DNA of 36,782 nt from Porticoccaceae bacterium. Its GTDB lineage: Bacteria; Pseudomonadota; Gammaproteobacteria; Pseudomonadales; Porticoccaceae. Positions within the stretch are counted from its first letter, which is position 1. Each line of letters opens with the position of its first letter. Positions 8,642 to 16,288 of this stretch are shown one piece after another. The stretch covers positions 1 to 36,782 of the forward strand of contig JAPKEJ010000022.1 in assembly GCA_028822155.1 (NCBI GenBank), written 5' to 3'. A program made the position numbers and the translations under genes. The notes beneath the pieces are model-generated. The model was not told the origin of the DNA and did no database searches. It saw nothing but the letters and a program-made list of their open reading frames with translations.

Positions 8642-9493
8642 ATGAGTAAAGCGCTCCAAACAATGGAATGGATGACTCCCGGTGCAAACCTGAATGCTTA
8701 CATTCAAGGTACTGCGACTGTGCCCATCTTATCTATCGATGAGGAGAAGGCTTTAGGCGAAGCTTTATATTATCAAGATGACCTTGATGCCGCTCGTCAA
8801 CTCGTGATGTCCCACCTTCGATTCGTTGTACATATCGCTCGATCTTACAACGGTTATGGACTGCCTCTGGCCGATCTCATACAGGAAGGCAATGTTGGCC
8901 TAATGAAGGCAGTGCGTAGATTCAATCCTGAAAAAGGGGTACGGGTAGTGTCTTTTGCCGTGCATTGGATCAAAGCAGAAATTCATGAATTTATTTTGCG
9001 TAACTGGCGTATTGTGAAAGTTGCGACGACTAAATCTCAACGCAAATTATTCTTCAATTTACGCAGTGCTAAAAAAGAACTGGACTGGCTTTCTGCTGAT
9101 GAGGCAAAAGCTGTCGCAGAAGATCTTGGTGTTGCGGTCAAAGACGTGATGGAAATGGAAATGCGTTTAACGTCAAGGGATGCAACTTTTGATGCTCCTG
9201 TAGATGACGAAGAGAGCACCTATTACTCGCCATCGCTATATCTAGAATCTAAGGGTGCAGACCCGGCTGAACAAATCGAAAACGAGAATTATGAAGGCGA
9301 CAACAACTTCCGTCTTGCCGAGGCTGTAAAAAGTCTTGATGAGCGCAGTCGCTCAATACTTCAGCGAAGGTGGTTGAGTGACAAAAAATCAACCTTACAC
9401 GAGCTAGCCGCTGAGTATGGTGTTTCTGCTGAGCGCATTCGTCAGTTAGAAAAGAACGCAATGAAGAAAGTTCGCGTATTAATGGAAGCTTAG
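8642..9493 (+). CDS. rpoH: RNA polymerase sigma factor RpoH (sigma-32)
   Basis: RpoH is the heat-shock sigma factor that directs transcription of chaperone and protease genes. The 283-residue protein has sigma region 2 ([39 protein letters not shown], and the region 2.4 helix [18 protein letters not shown]). It has the diagnostic RpoH box QRKLFFNLR (133-141), used by FtsH/DnaK control, and a region 4 helix-turn-helix ([19 protein letters not shown]). A strong AAGAGGAAAT ribosome-binding site precedes ATG at 8642. Its position after ftsEX matches many gammaproteobacteria. A separate promoter in the 124-base leader is likely, and a strong terminator follows. Confidence 0.98.
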   Translation: MSKALQTMEWMTPGANLNAYIQGTATVPILSIDEEKALGEALYYQDDLDAARQLVMSHLRFVVHIARSYNGYGLPLADLIQEGNVGLMKAVRRFNPEKGVRVVSFAVHWIKAEIHEFILRNWRIVKVATTKSQRKLFFNLRSAKKELDWLSADEAKAVAEDLGVAVKDVMEMEMRLTSRDATFDAPVDDEESTYYSPSLYLESKGADPAEQIENENYEGDNNFRLAEAVKSLDERSRSILQRRWLSDKKSTLHELAAEYGVSAERIRQLEKNAMKKVRVLMEA

Positions 9494-9512
9494 TTTAATA
9501 AACTATTACAAT

Positions 9513-9543
9513 AAGCCGCACTCTATAAACGTGCGGCTTTTTT
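9513..9543 (+). terminator. Strong intrinsic terminator after rpoH
   Basis: A 9-bp stem, AAGCCGCAC (9513-9521) with GTGCGGCTT (9531-9539), and a 9-base loop lead into six T residues (9538-9543). This is a textbook Rho-independent terminator 20 bases after the rpoH stop. It ends only six bases before the next start codon, so the next gene probably needs a promoter within this region or read-through. Confidence 0.92.
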
Positions 9544-9549
9544 ATTGCT

Positions 9550-9927
9550 ATGAATAAAATACTTTGGCTTAGACTTATCGGAATTAGCGGCGCAGTGTGC
9601 GTGATGTTAGGTGCATTTGCTGCGCATGGGTTAGAAGGGCGTTTGTCTGAACGTTACATGGATGTTTTTCAGACAGCGGTATTTTATCAGTTGGTGCACA
9701 CGCTGGCGCTTCTTGGTCTTCTCTGCTTGCCAGACCAATTGGTAAATCCGAAGGTTCGCCATTGGGCGGCAATAAGTTTTGCCCTTGGCATCTTAATATT
9801 TTCTGGTTCATTGTATCTGTTGGTATTCACCCACATAGGGGCTCTTGGAATGATCACTCCCATCGGTGGTAGCGCCTTCATTGTTGGGTGGCTATTACTA
9901 TTTTTTATCGCTAAGCGGGATCAGTAA
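9550..9927 (+). CDS. DUF423 family small membrane protein (YgdD-like)
   Basis: This 125-residue protein has four predicted helices and the DUF423 hallmarks: GAFAAHGLEGRL near residue 21, the FQTAVFYQLVHTLALL helix, FALGILIFSGSLYLL, and a C-terminal MITPIGGSAFIVGW. The function of this widespread family is not established. ATG at 9550 has no recognisable Shine-Dalgarno sequence because the rpoH terminator T-run sits immediately upstream; translation may be leaderless or start on a short leader. Its TAA is followed at once by the trmB ATG (TAAATG), so the two genes are probably co-translated. Confidence 0.88.
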   Translation: MNKILWLRLIGISGAVCVMLGAFAAHGLEGRLSERYMDVFQTAVFYQLVHTLALLGLLCLPDQLVNPKVRHWAAISFALGILIFSGSLYLLVFTHIGALGMITPIGGSAFIVGWLLLFFIAKRDQ

Positions 9928-10623
9928 ATGGATATTAGGCCAGAGTATCGGAAGAAGTCTATTCGCAGCTATGTGGTGCGAGCGGGACGCATGACTGATG
10001 GGCAGCGTAAGGCATTTGAAACCAGCTGGCCTATCTATGGCTTGAAATTAGCCGACGGCGCTATTAACACAGACGAGGTGTTTGGCCGATCAGGCGTCAA
10101 GGTTTTGGAAATCGGGTTTGGCATGGGGGACTCTTTGTTACAAATGGCCTCCGCTGAACCTGATACTGATTTTATCGGCATTGAGGTGCACCCTCCAGGT
10201 GTTGGCACTATTATTAATACAGCTCGGGTAGAAGGCCTAGAAAACTTACGCATTTATCTGGCCGATGCAAATGACGTGCTTGAAGAATGCTTTGCGCCAG
10301 AGAGCATTGACCGCTTGCAGCTGTACTTCCCAGATCCTTGGCATAAGAAAAAGCATAATAAACGACGTATTGTCCAACCCTCGTTTTTACAGCAAGTTAG
10401 AGAGAAATTGCGACTAAATGGGACAATACATATGGCTACAGACTGGCAACCTTATGCTGAACAAATGTTGGAGACACTAAGTGAGGCCGAAGGATTCGAG
10501 AATTGTGCCGGACCTGGAAAAAGTTCGCCTAGACCCGCTTATCGACCTCTCACCAAATTTGAGAAGCGTGGCGAGCGATTAGGCCACGGAGTTTGGGATT
10601 TTATCTTCAAGAAAACCAGCTAG
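9928..10623 (+). CDS. trmB: tRNA (guanine46-N7)-methyltransferase
   Basis: TrmB adds the N7-methyl group to G46 in the variable loop of tRNA. It has the SAM-binding EIGFGMG (61-67), the acidic strand end FIGIEVH (82-88), the family signature FPDPWHK (134-140) with a basic KKHNKRRIVQ run, and the C-terminal TKFEKRGERLGHGVWD used for tRNA binding. At 231 residues it is slightly shorter than E. coli TrmB (239). ATG follows the DUF423 stop with no gap. Confidence 0.97.
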   Translation: MDIRPEYRKKSIRSYVVRAGRMTDGQRKAFETSWPIYGLKLADGAINTDEVFGRSGVKVLEIGFGMGDSLLQMASAEPDTDFIGIEVHPPGVGTIINTARVEGLENLRIYLADANDVLEECFAPESIDRLQLYFPDPWHKKKHNKRRIVQPSFLQQVREKLRLNGTIHMATDWQPYAEQMLETLSEAEGFENCAGPGKSSPRPAYRPLTKFEKRGERLGHGVWDFIFKKTS

Positions 10624-10670
10624 TGGCGGCATGTATTCGATGGAGAGCGAAAATAAAATGAACAGCATGG

Positions 10671-10699
10671 TTGATGCAGCCTGATAAATGACTTAAATT
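10671..10699 (+). promoter_or_regulatory. Possible sigma-70 promoter of the FKBP gene
   Basis: TTGATG (10671-10676) and TAAATT (10694-10699) are separated by 17 bases, each four of six to consensus, 46 bases before the next ATG. The surrounding 120-base gap holds nothing else convincing. Confidence 0.35.
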
Positions 10700-10744
10700 A
10701 AATAATTACTCACTAACAGACGAATACTTAATAAAGGAAATAAA

Positions 10745-11548
10745 ATGAATCTAGTAAAAATTCTCCCTCTTACCGCCTTATTGGCATTAGGCGCCTGTGA
10801 TGCTACGACAAAAAAAGAGGTCGCGCTGGACACTCAAGAGCAAAAAATTAGTTATTTGTTGGGATTAGATAGCGGCAAGAACATTCTAAATATGGATATG
10901 GGTTTTGATAAAGATGCATTTTTTGATGGGCAAGAAGATGCCTTAACTGAAGGCATGCTTGAGGCTATGCTGGTAGATAATGATTTAAGTGAAGCAGATG
11001 CACTATCAGTACAAGAACAATTAGATGCATTACCGCGTTTAACAGATGAAGAAATTGCTGAAGCAATCAAAGTTTTTGAAGAACAAATGACTGCGAAACA
11101 GCAAGCAATGCAACAAGAACAAGAGGAAACTGTTGCACTACAGGCCGACACCAACGCTATTGAAGGTGCAGAATTTTTGGCCGCAAATGGTGTTAAGGAA
11201 GGAATTACCACTACAGCCAGTGGTCTTCAGTATCGGGTGTTAACAGCAGGTTCGGGCCCAAAGCCGACAGTGGAGAGCACTGTTGAGGTGCACTATGCTG
11301 GGCGACTACTTGATGGCACTGAGTTTGATAGCTCAATCAAGCGTGGCGTTCCCGCACAATTTGGCGTAACTCAAGTGATTGCCGGTTGGACCGAGGGACT
11401 GCAGTTAATGAACGAGGGATCTAAATGGGAACTATATATTCCTGCAGACTTGGCTTACGGGCCTGGAGGTACCGGACCCATCGGACCCAATGCAACACTC
11501 ATTTTTGAAGTTGAGCTACTCCAGACTAATGTGTCTGACGAGAGCTAA
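10745..11548 (+). CDS. FKBP-type peptidyl-prolyl isomerase lipoprotein (FkpA/Mip-like)
   Basis: This is a cell-envelope chaperone that isomerises X-Pro bonds. The signal peptide ends in a lipobox, LGAC, with the acylated Cys at residue 18, so it is a lipoprotein. Residues about 25-140 form the helical dimerisation domain of FkpA/Mip proteins ([13 protein letters not shown]; a long helix rich in Gln/Glu at 95-130). The C-terminal FKBP domain runs from about 150 to 260, with [38 protein letters not shown] and [20 protein letters not shown] precedes the ATG. The loop usually reading YGERG is YGPGG here, an otherwise ordinary variation. A strong bidirectional terminator follows. Confidence 0.94.
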   Translation: MNLVKILPLTALLALGACDATTKKEVALDTQEQKISYLLGLDSGKNILNMDMGFDKDAFFDGQEDALTEGMLEAMLVDNDLSEADALSVQEQLDALPRLTDEEIAEAIKVFEEQMTAKQQAMQQEQEETVALQADTNAIEGAEFLAANGVKEGITTTASGLQYRVLTAGSGPKPTVESTVEVHYAGRLLDGTEFDSSIKRGVPAQFGVTQVIAGWTEGLQLMNEGSKWELYIPADLAYGPGGTGPIGPNATLIFEVELLQTNVSDES

Positions 11549-11571
11549 TGACTTTAGATTCTTTTGCCGTT

Positions 11572-11600
11572 AAAAAAGCCCCGAAAATCGGGGCTTTTTT
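11572..11600. terminator. Bidirectional intrinsic terminator
   Basis: A perfect 13-bp inverted repeat (A6-GCCCCGA at 11572-11584 and TCGGGGC-T6 at 11588-11600) has a 3-base loop. The GC core with A-run on one side and T-run on the other serves both the FKBP gene (plus) and the rsd-like gene (minus). Confidence 0.95.
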
Positions 11601-11617
11601 ATGTGGGCTGTTTTTAT

Positions 11618-12109
11618 TTAAGCTATATCGGGCTGAGGTTCGTTGAGTAATTTACCCACATGAGCACTATGCAGTACATCTATCAAAGTGTCTTCCCGGT
11701 CAAAGCGTTTAGCTAAGGTCTCTCCAATAGTAGCGAGGTCAATAATCAGAGAGTCTAGGTCATCTGTAATGAGATATTTCTCGTTAAAATCTAGGATCAA
11801 TTCTGTCGAAGGTTGGATCTTTTCAATGAGCTCGCTGCCTTTCTTGAGACCGGCTTGATCTTCAAACAAAGCACCTTCTTGGTTCAGATAATCAAATATT
11901 TCGAAATGCCCCGCTGAGGCGTAATCAACCATCATTTCGCAGAAAAGTTTTAATTCTTCACTGAGATGATTATCCGTTTCAGTAAGGTCGGTAACCTCAG
12001 TTAATTCACAGTACATGGCCAGCAGCTCACGGCGATCCTCAAGCCAACGATCGATAACTTCACCAGCGTTATTCCAGTGCGTTTGAAGCGTTAGATTCTC
12101 CGTAACCAT
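11618..12109 (-). CDS. rsd: Rsd/AlgQ family regulator of sigma-70
   Basis: Rsd/AlgQ proteins bind region 4 of the housekeeping sigma factor and shift polymerase toward alternative sigmas. The helical protein carries the family core VIDRWLEDRRELLAMYCEL near its N-terminus, followed by a helix beginning LKLFCEMMVDYASAGHFEIFD, as in AlgQ. ATG at 12109 gives an N-terminus matching the spacing seen in Rsd (about 11 residues before the core); GTG at 12139 is an upstream alternative. It ends at the shared bidirectional terminator and is probably the last gene of a dsbB-lrgA-lrgB-rsd unit, with 66 bases between the lrgB stop and this start. Confidence 0.85.
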   Translation of the reverse strand: MVTENLTLQTHWNNAGEVIDRWLEDRRELLAMYCELTEVTDLTETDNHLSEELKLFCEMMVDYASAGHFEIFDYLNQEGALFEDQAGLKKGSELIEKIQPSTELILDFNEKYLITDDLDSLIIDLATIGETLAKRFDREDTLIDVLHSAHVGKLLNEPQPDIA

Positions 12110-12175
12110 AAGCTTATTCTCGTAATGACTCAGTTTCACATAGTTTTACATCTTTTCTAATAAAAGGATAATCTT

Positions 12176-12895
12176 TTAAGCCATAAAAGCTTGAATCATT
12201 GGCACTAAAAACATTGAAGTCCAAATGCCATTTAAGCCCATTCCTATGGTCGAAAAGGCACCGCAGCGAGGGCTTTTATCGAATGCCTTGAGAGTCCCTA
12301 TAGCGTGGGATGTGACACCAAGAATCAGCCCTTGCCAGCGCTCGTCTTGCAAGCCAACGACATGAAACACTCGGGGTGCAACCAAGATACCAGTAATTCC
12401 CGTGAAAAGTACTATGGGGGTAATCAGTGTGATTAGCCCCCCCAGTTGCTGAGTGATGGCCATAGCAATCGGCGTGGTGACCGATTTGGCGGCGACAGAC
12501 AGAATCATTATAGGGTCAGAGGTTAACCATGAAGCTAAAGAAATAGCCGAAACAGCGGCAATAAATCCACCGGAAAGCACGGTAAAAGTTAATATCGGTA
12601 ACAGTTTAGATATTTGCTTTAAATAATTGGAGAGAGGTACTGCTAGAGCTACAGTGGCTGGGCCTAGCAGCCAATTCAGTAGACCGTTAGCCTTGTAATA
12701 CTGGTCGAAATCAACGCTTATGAGAGCCAGTACGCCGGCAATAAAAGGGGTGCCTATAATTAGGGGGTGAAGTAAAGGCTTGCCTGAACTGCGTCGGTAG
12801 ACAGACACGCCGATCCAAAAGCCTATGACTGAGAGACTCACTAACCAAGAAGTCGCTGTAATCTGATGCCATTGCATGATAAACAATTCAATCAT
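12176..12895 (-). CDS. lrgB: LrgB/CidB family membrane protein
   Basis: This is the larger partner of the LrgA/LrgB (CidA/CidB) pair, inner-membrane proteins linked to murein hydrolase control and, in several bacteria and plastids, to export of small organic acids such as pyruvate or glycolate. The 239-residue protein is very hydrophobic and shows the family stretches HPLIIGTPFIAG, LLGPATVALAVPL, SVAAKSVTTPIAMAI and GLILGVTSHAIGTLKA. ATG at 12895 overlaps the end of lrgA by eight bases. MQWHQI at residue 7 is a less likely alternative start. Confidence 0.94.
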   Translation of the reverse strand: MIELFIMQWHQITATSWLVSLSVIGFWIGVSVYRRSSGKPLLHPLIIGTPFIAGVLALISVDFDQYYKANGLLNWLLGPATVALAVPLSNYLKQISKLLPILTFTVLSGGFIAAVSAISLASWLTSDPIMILSVAAKSVTTPIAMAITQQLGGLITLITPIVLFTGITGILVAPRVFHVVGLQDERWQGLILGVTSHAIGTLKAFDKSPRCGAFSTIGMGLNGIWTSMFLVPMIQAFMA

Positions 12896-13238
12896 TTTTA
12901 GGCGCTTCGATAGCTTTTATTAGCACCGCCAAGAAAATGATCGCCAGCAGGGTGCTTAAGACGACCACCAGTATCAACATTGGTATTTGTAAGCTAATAG
13001 CTGGGCCAAGAAAAAATACGCCTACGCATGCAGGTATAAACACTAGAGAGAGGTTTTGAATAAGACGAGTACTGACAGGTTCAACGATCAGCGCTAAACC
13101 GCTAGGGTAAGCGAGAAATATTAGCAGAATCAACATTCCCATTAGAGGTCCTGGAATCATCATGCCAGTCCAGGCAACTACTAACTCGCCCAGCCATTGG
13201 AAAATGACTAGGACAGTAAGCCCCCTGATTAATCTCAG
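12888..13238 (-). CDS. lrgA: LrgA/CidA family holin-like protein, probable CTG start
   Basis: This is the small, holin-like partner of LrgB. It has four helices and the family motif IPGPLMGMLILLIF. The start is unusual: between the conserved first helix (GLTVLVIFQWLGELV) and a GTG 93 bases further upstream inside dsbB there is no in-frame ATG, GTG or TTG. The most economical start is CTG at 13238, which overlaps the dsbB stop as CTGA, the same geometry as a standard ATGA coupled start, and gives 116 residues, normal for the family. AAGGA lies immediately upstream. ATT at 13253 and GTG at 13331 (31 extra residues, no Shine-Dalgarno) are alternatives. The protein call is firm; the start is inferred. 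Confidence 0.85.
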   Translation of the reverse strand: MRLIRGLTVLVIFQWLGELVVAWTGMMIPGPLMGMLILLIFLAYPSGLALIVEPVSTRLIQNLSLVFIPACVGVFFLGPAISLQIPMLILVVVLSTLLAIIFLAVLIKAIEAPKND

Positions 13239-13729
13239 TCCTTGCGTAATAATTGGTATAGCCCTATACCGGCCAGCACTAAAAAAACAAATAATACCCA
13301 GCCCGGCATGCTGATACCAAAAAGGTCCCACTGAACTTTGGCACAGTTACCGTCACCGCGGATTAGCATGGTGACTACCTCTGAAGCGGGGAATACATCA
13401 AATAAATAGTCTACGGGTGGCCCGCAGGTTGGCACGTTTTCTTCTGGCAGATTCTGTAACCATAGTTGCTTTGCCGAAAAATAGCCGCCCGCGATAGCGC
13501 CTGTTATCCCTAGCGCAGCATAGATTTTTTGCCCTTTTTGCAACGGATTATGCAGTGCCGCCACTAAAAAAATAACACCAACAAGAGCGACAAATACACG
13601 CTGAGTAATACACAGATAGCAGGGTTCTAGTCCAAGGTGCTGTTGGAAATAAAGTACCGCTATAAGTAGCGCGCCACCACAGCCAAGGGCGACCAAAGAG
13701 TTCACAGTTCTATTATTTGGGAAAACCAA
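13235..13729 (-). CDS. dsbB: Disulfide bond formation protein DsbB
   Basis: DsbB is the inner-membrane quinone reductase that reoxidises DsbA and so drives disulfide formation in the periplasm. Four helices are visible. The first periplasmic loop has the CYLC pair (Cys37, Cys40) and the second loop has Cys102 (TCGPP) and Cys129 (GDGNCAKVQW), the two redox pairs of the family; 164 residues is normal. The start is TTG at 13729, supported by GGAG six bases upstream; no in-frame ATG lies nearby. The stop overlaps the proposed lrgA start. Confidence 0.96.
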   Translation of the reverse strand: MVFPNNRTVNSLVALGCGGALLIAVLYFQQHLGLEPCYLCITQRVFVALVGVIFLVAALHNPLQKGQKIYAALGITGAIAGGYFSAKQLWLQNLPEENVPTCGPPVDYLFDVFPASEVVTMLIRGDGNCAKVQWDLFGISMPGWVLFVFLVLAGIGLYQLLRKD

Positions 13730-13775
13730 GCTTCACTCCGTTGTTGGATGGGGGATTAGGCCGTTTATTATGCCA

Positions 13776-15341
13776 TTAACGGTAATAGTCAGCTAGAAAA
13801 TCATCAAATGACAGTGTGTCACTAGCCTCTATTTCAGCTTGGTGCTGCAAAGATACTTCAGATAATTCTTTGTATTTAGCCGTTGTCTCTACGCCGGGCG
13901 GACTAGCTTGAAAGTAGTCGCGATGTTCAGCGGCTTTGCGCATGGCCATGGCATAGTAGGTTTCGTTATTGGCTCTCATTTCTTCTAAAAGCATTGCGGC
14001 GGGCGTGGTACTGTCGTCAGTCAGCTTAAATTCCATAGTATTAAAGACTTGGCTATAGGCCTTAGTTTTATTAGCACTATCGAGAAGTTCTGCAACCGGC
14101 CGCATTTCATTAAATAATGACTGCCCCCATTCCCTAAGGGAGACCTCAGAATCACCCACCAGTAACTTTAATTCTGGGTCTCGACCACGGTAGACTGTGC
14201 GGTCGATATTTTGTGGAATCAACGCATACTCTGCGTTATCGGTTTTCGGGCTGTCTTTAAGCAGGCAAAAAAGCAAGAATGTATCTAGAAAGCACATAGT
14301 TTGTACATCAATACCACAGGGTAATAATGGATTGAGGTCGACACAGCGCACCTCAACATACTCTACTCCACGCTCTGCAAGTGCTCGCAATGGCGTTTCT
14401 CCATTAGCCGCCGTCCGCTTGGGCCTAATTGAGCTATAGAACTCATTTTCGATTTGTAGCAGGTGGGTATTCAACTGTTTGTGGTTGCCCTCACTATCTT
14501 TTAAGCCAATTTCTTGGTAGTCAGAGTACGGCTTTTCTAGTGCTTTTCGCAGCGTTTTTGTGTACTGGGGTAGATCGTTGTAACACACGGTCAATGAGCT
14601 CTGGGCGTCGCTCTGATAGCCTAAATCACCCATGCGTAATGAAGTTGCATAGGGCTGATACAAACTGTGGGAATCGGCACCAAAAGGCGTTAATTGGTGC
14701 TCCTGATTGCTGACAAAGCTGCGGCAAACGGCTGGCGCAGCGCCCAGCAGGTAGAGTAGCAACCAAGAATAGCGACGGAAGTTACGAATTAGACTGAAAT
14801 ACCCATCAGACTTAAAATCTTGCAGTGATTGCTCATTGCCAGCCGCATTTTTCAAATCTTCCCAAAGAGAATCTGGCACAGAAAAATTATAATGAATACC
14901 AGCTATGGTTTGCATTAGTCGACCATAGCGGTGGCCTAAACCTTGTCGATACACACTCTTCATAGTGCCAATATTTGAACTGCCGTATTGACCCACTGGA
15001 ATGCTGACATCTGCTCCCAATTGACAGGGCATGCTATTAACCCACAGCAACTCATCTCCAATCTCTTGGTACGTGATGCGGTGAATTTCTTCTAACTGAT
15101 TTAAAACACTATCTGCCGAGGAAGAGGGGGCAGTAATAAATTCGAGCAAAGCTTCAGAAAAGTCAGTTGTGATACTAGGATGGGTTAGCGCCGAGCCAAG
15201 TGCTTTTGGGTGCGGGGTTTGTGCTAAACGACCACTAGGATCAACACGCAGGCTCTCTTTTTCGATACCGCGAACAATGCCGGTTAATCGATCTGCTCGG
15301 GTGGGATCTCTTAATAACTCGAGGTTGGCGTCTAAAGACAA
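13776..15341 (-). CDS. gshA: Glutamate-cysteine ligase (gammaproteobacterial type)
   Basis: GshA joins glutamate and cysteine, the first and limiting step of glutathione synthesis. The 521-residue protein matches the E. coli type (518) with GIEKESLRVDPSGRLAQTPHP near the N-terminus, THPSITTDFSEALLEFITAP, MQTIAGIHYNFS, and VEYVEVRCVDLNPLLPCGID. The start is TTG at 15341, nine bases after AAGGA. An out-of-frame ATG at 15346 lies closer to the same Shine-Dalgarno and encodes a four-residue peptide (MICL), so it may compete for initiation. The next gene upstream is a small unknown gene 14 bases away; dsbB follows after 46 bases. Confidence 0.97.
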   Translation of the reverse strand: MSLDANLELLRDPTRADRLTGIVRGIEKESLRVDPSGRLAQTPHPKALGSALTHPSITTDFSEALLEFITAPSSSADSVLNQLEEIHRITYQEIGDELLWVNSMPCQLGADVSIPVGQYGSSNIGTMKSVYRQGLGHRYGRLMQTIAGIHYNFSVPDSLWEDLKNAAGNEQSLQDFKSDGYFSLIRNFRRYSWLLLYLLGAAPAVCRSFVSNQEHQLTPFGADSHSLYQPYATSLRMGDLGYQSDAQSSLTVCYNDLPQYTKTLRKALEKPYSDYQEIGLKDSEGNHKQLNTHLLQIENEFYSSIRPKRTAANGETPLRALAERGVEYVEVRCVDLNPLLPCGIDVQTMCFLDTFLLFCLLKDSPKTDNAEYALIPQNIDRTVYRGRDPELKLLVGDSEVSLREWGQSLFNEMRPVAELLDSANKTKAYSQVFNTMEFKLTDDSTTPAAMLLEEMRANNETYYAMAMRKAAEHRDYFQASPPGVETTAKYKELSEVSLQHQAEIEASDTLSFDDFLADYYR

Positions 15342-15355
15342 ATCATTATTTCCTT

Positions 15356-15625
15356 TTAAGCAGCGCTGGATCGGTCAATGTTCGCTGCGGTCTGTTCTTT
15401 ACTGGTCGCTTCCACAGATAGTATTGGAACACCATTTGGCCCCAATTCGCACTCAACAACCTCAGCCCTCAGGTTAACATCTTTGGTGTTGAGCTCAACC
15501 AGTTGATTAAGCGCTATATCTCTGTGGGGGGTGTTAAAAATACGCTTCGCAATAATCTCCGACGGCCACTCTAATTCCCTGTCGAGGATGTAATTATTCT
15601 GTGCCTGCAAAACGTAAGTTTTCAT
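15356..15625 (-). CDS. Small conserved-looking hypothetical protein upstream of gshA
   Basis: I do not recognise this 89-residue protein. ATG at 15625 has a good Shine-Dalgarno (GGAG, five bases away) and begins MKTYVLQAQNNYILDREL; an in-frame ATG further upstream (15676) lacks one. The protein looks soluble, with mixed alpha/beta composition (LNQLVELNTKDVNLRAEVVECELGP split over the middle), no signal peptide, no membrane helix and no cysteine cluster. It contains one Cys (VVECELG). The coding assignment rests on the ribosome-binding site, tight 14-base spacing to gshA and codon use like its neighbours. It is divergent from the YajL-like gene. Its probable co-transcription with gshA hints at a thiol or stress link, but that is a guess. 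Confidence 0.7.
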   Translation of the reverse strand: MKTYVLQAQNNYILDRELEWPSEIIAKRIFNTPHRDIALNQLVELNTKDVNLRAEVVECELGPNGVPILSVEATSKEQTAANIDRSSAA

Positions 15626-15699
15626 GCTATCTCCGTGACAGACCTCTGGTTTTCGGGCACAGTGTAACTCATACATATGCGGAATAAAAAGGGGAAAAC

Positions 15700-16284
15700 A
15701 TGAGTAAACAAGCCTTAGTTCCCATCGCAGACGGAACTGAAGAAATAGAAGCTGTAACGATCATCGACCTGCTGCGCCGGGCTGGTGTGGAAGTCACCGT
15801 TGCCAGTGTTAGCGACCAGGCGACATTGCAAATAACGGCGGCTCGAGGGACGTACATTGTTGCTGATGCGGCTATTGAAAGCTGTTCAGAACAATCATGG
15901 GACTTGATTGCAGTTCCAGGTGGAGTGGAGGGCGCAGAAGCTCTAGCTAGCTGCGACACCCTGGATAAACTACTTCGGAAACAAGCGTCTGAGGGCAGGT
16001 TGTTCGCCGCTATCTGTGCGGCTCCGGCTTTAGTGTTAGGGGCCAAAGGGTTATTGGCTGATAAAATTGGCACCTGTCATCCACAGTTTCATCAGTCTTT
16101 ACTCGCCAAAGAGGTAGACGGTGAATCACGCGTTGCGGTAGACGGAAACTGTGTAACGAGCCAGGGGCCGGGCACGGCAATAGATTTTGCACTGGAGCTT
16201 ATCGAGCAGCTCTGTGGCGTGGTTAAGCGCGAAGAAGTTGCGTCATCTTTAGTACTCACTACGTCGGCTACTGCATACTACTAA
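15700..16284 (+). CDS. yajL: DJ-1/PfpI family protein, YajL-like
   Basis: YajL/DJ-1 proteins protect against oxidative and carbonyl stress, with reported chaperone and deglycase activities that remain debated. The 194-residue protein has the N-terminal strand ALVPIADGTEEIEAVT with the conserved Glu (14/15), the AVPGG loop, and the nucleophile elbow AAICAAPA with Cys106. The C-terminal TSQGPGTAIDFALELIEQL and EVASSLV match E. coli YajL closely. AGGGGA precedes the ATG. The gene is divergent from the gshA unit across 74 bases, and its stop is only four bases from the end of the convergent RND pump gene. Confidence 0.93.
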   Translation: MSKQALVPIADGTEEIEAVTIIDLLRRAGVEVTVASVSDQATLQITAARGTYIVADAAIESCSEQSWDLIAVPGGVEGAEALASCDTLDKLLRKQASEGRLFAAICAAPALVLGAKGLLADKIGTCHPQFHQSLLAKEVDGESRVAVDGNCVTSQGPGTAIDFALELIEQLCGVVKREEVASSLVLTTSATAYY

Positions 16285-16288
16285 TGGC

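Noticed and set aside
10631-10684. A 17-codon ORF (starting MYSMESENK) between trmB and the FKBP gene
   Set aside because: No clear Shine-Dalgarno, overlaps the candidate FKBP promoter, and too short to support without conservation data.
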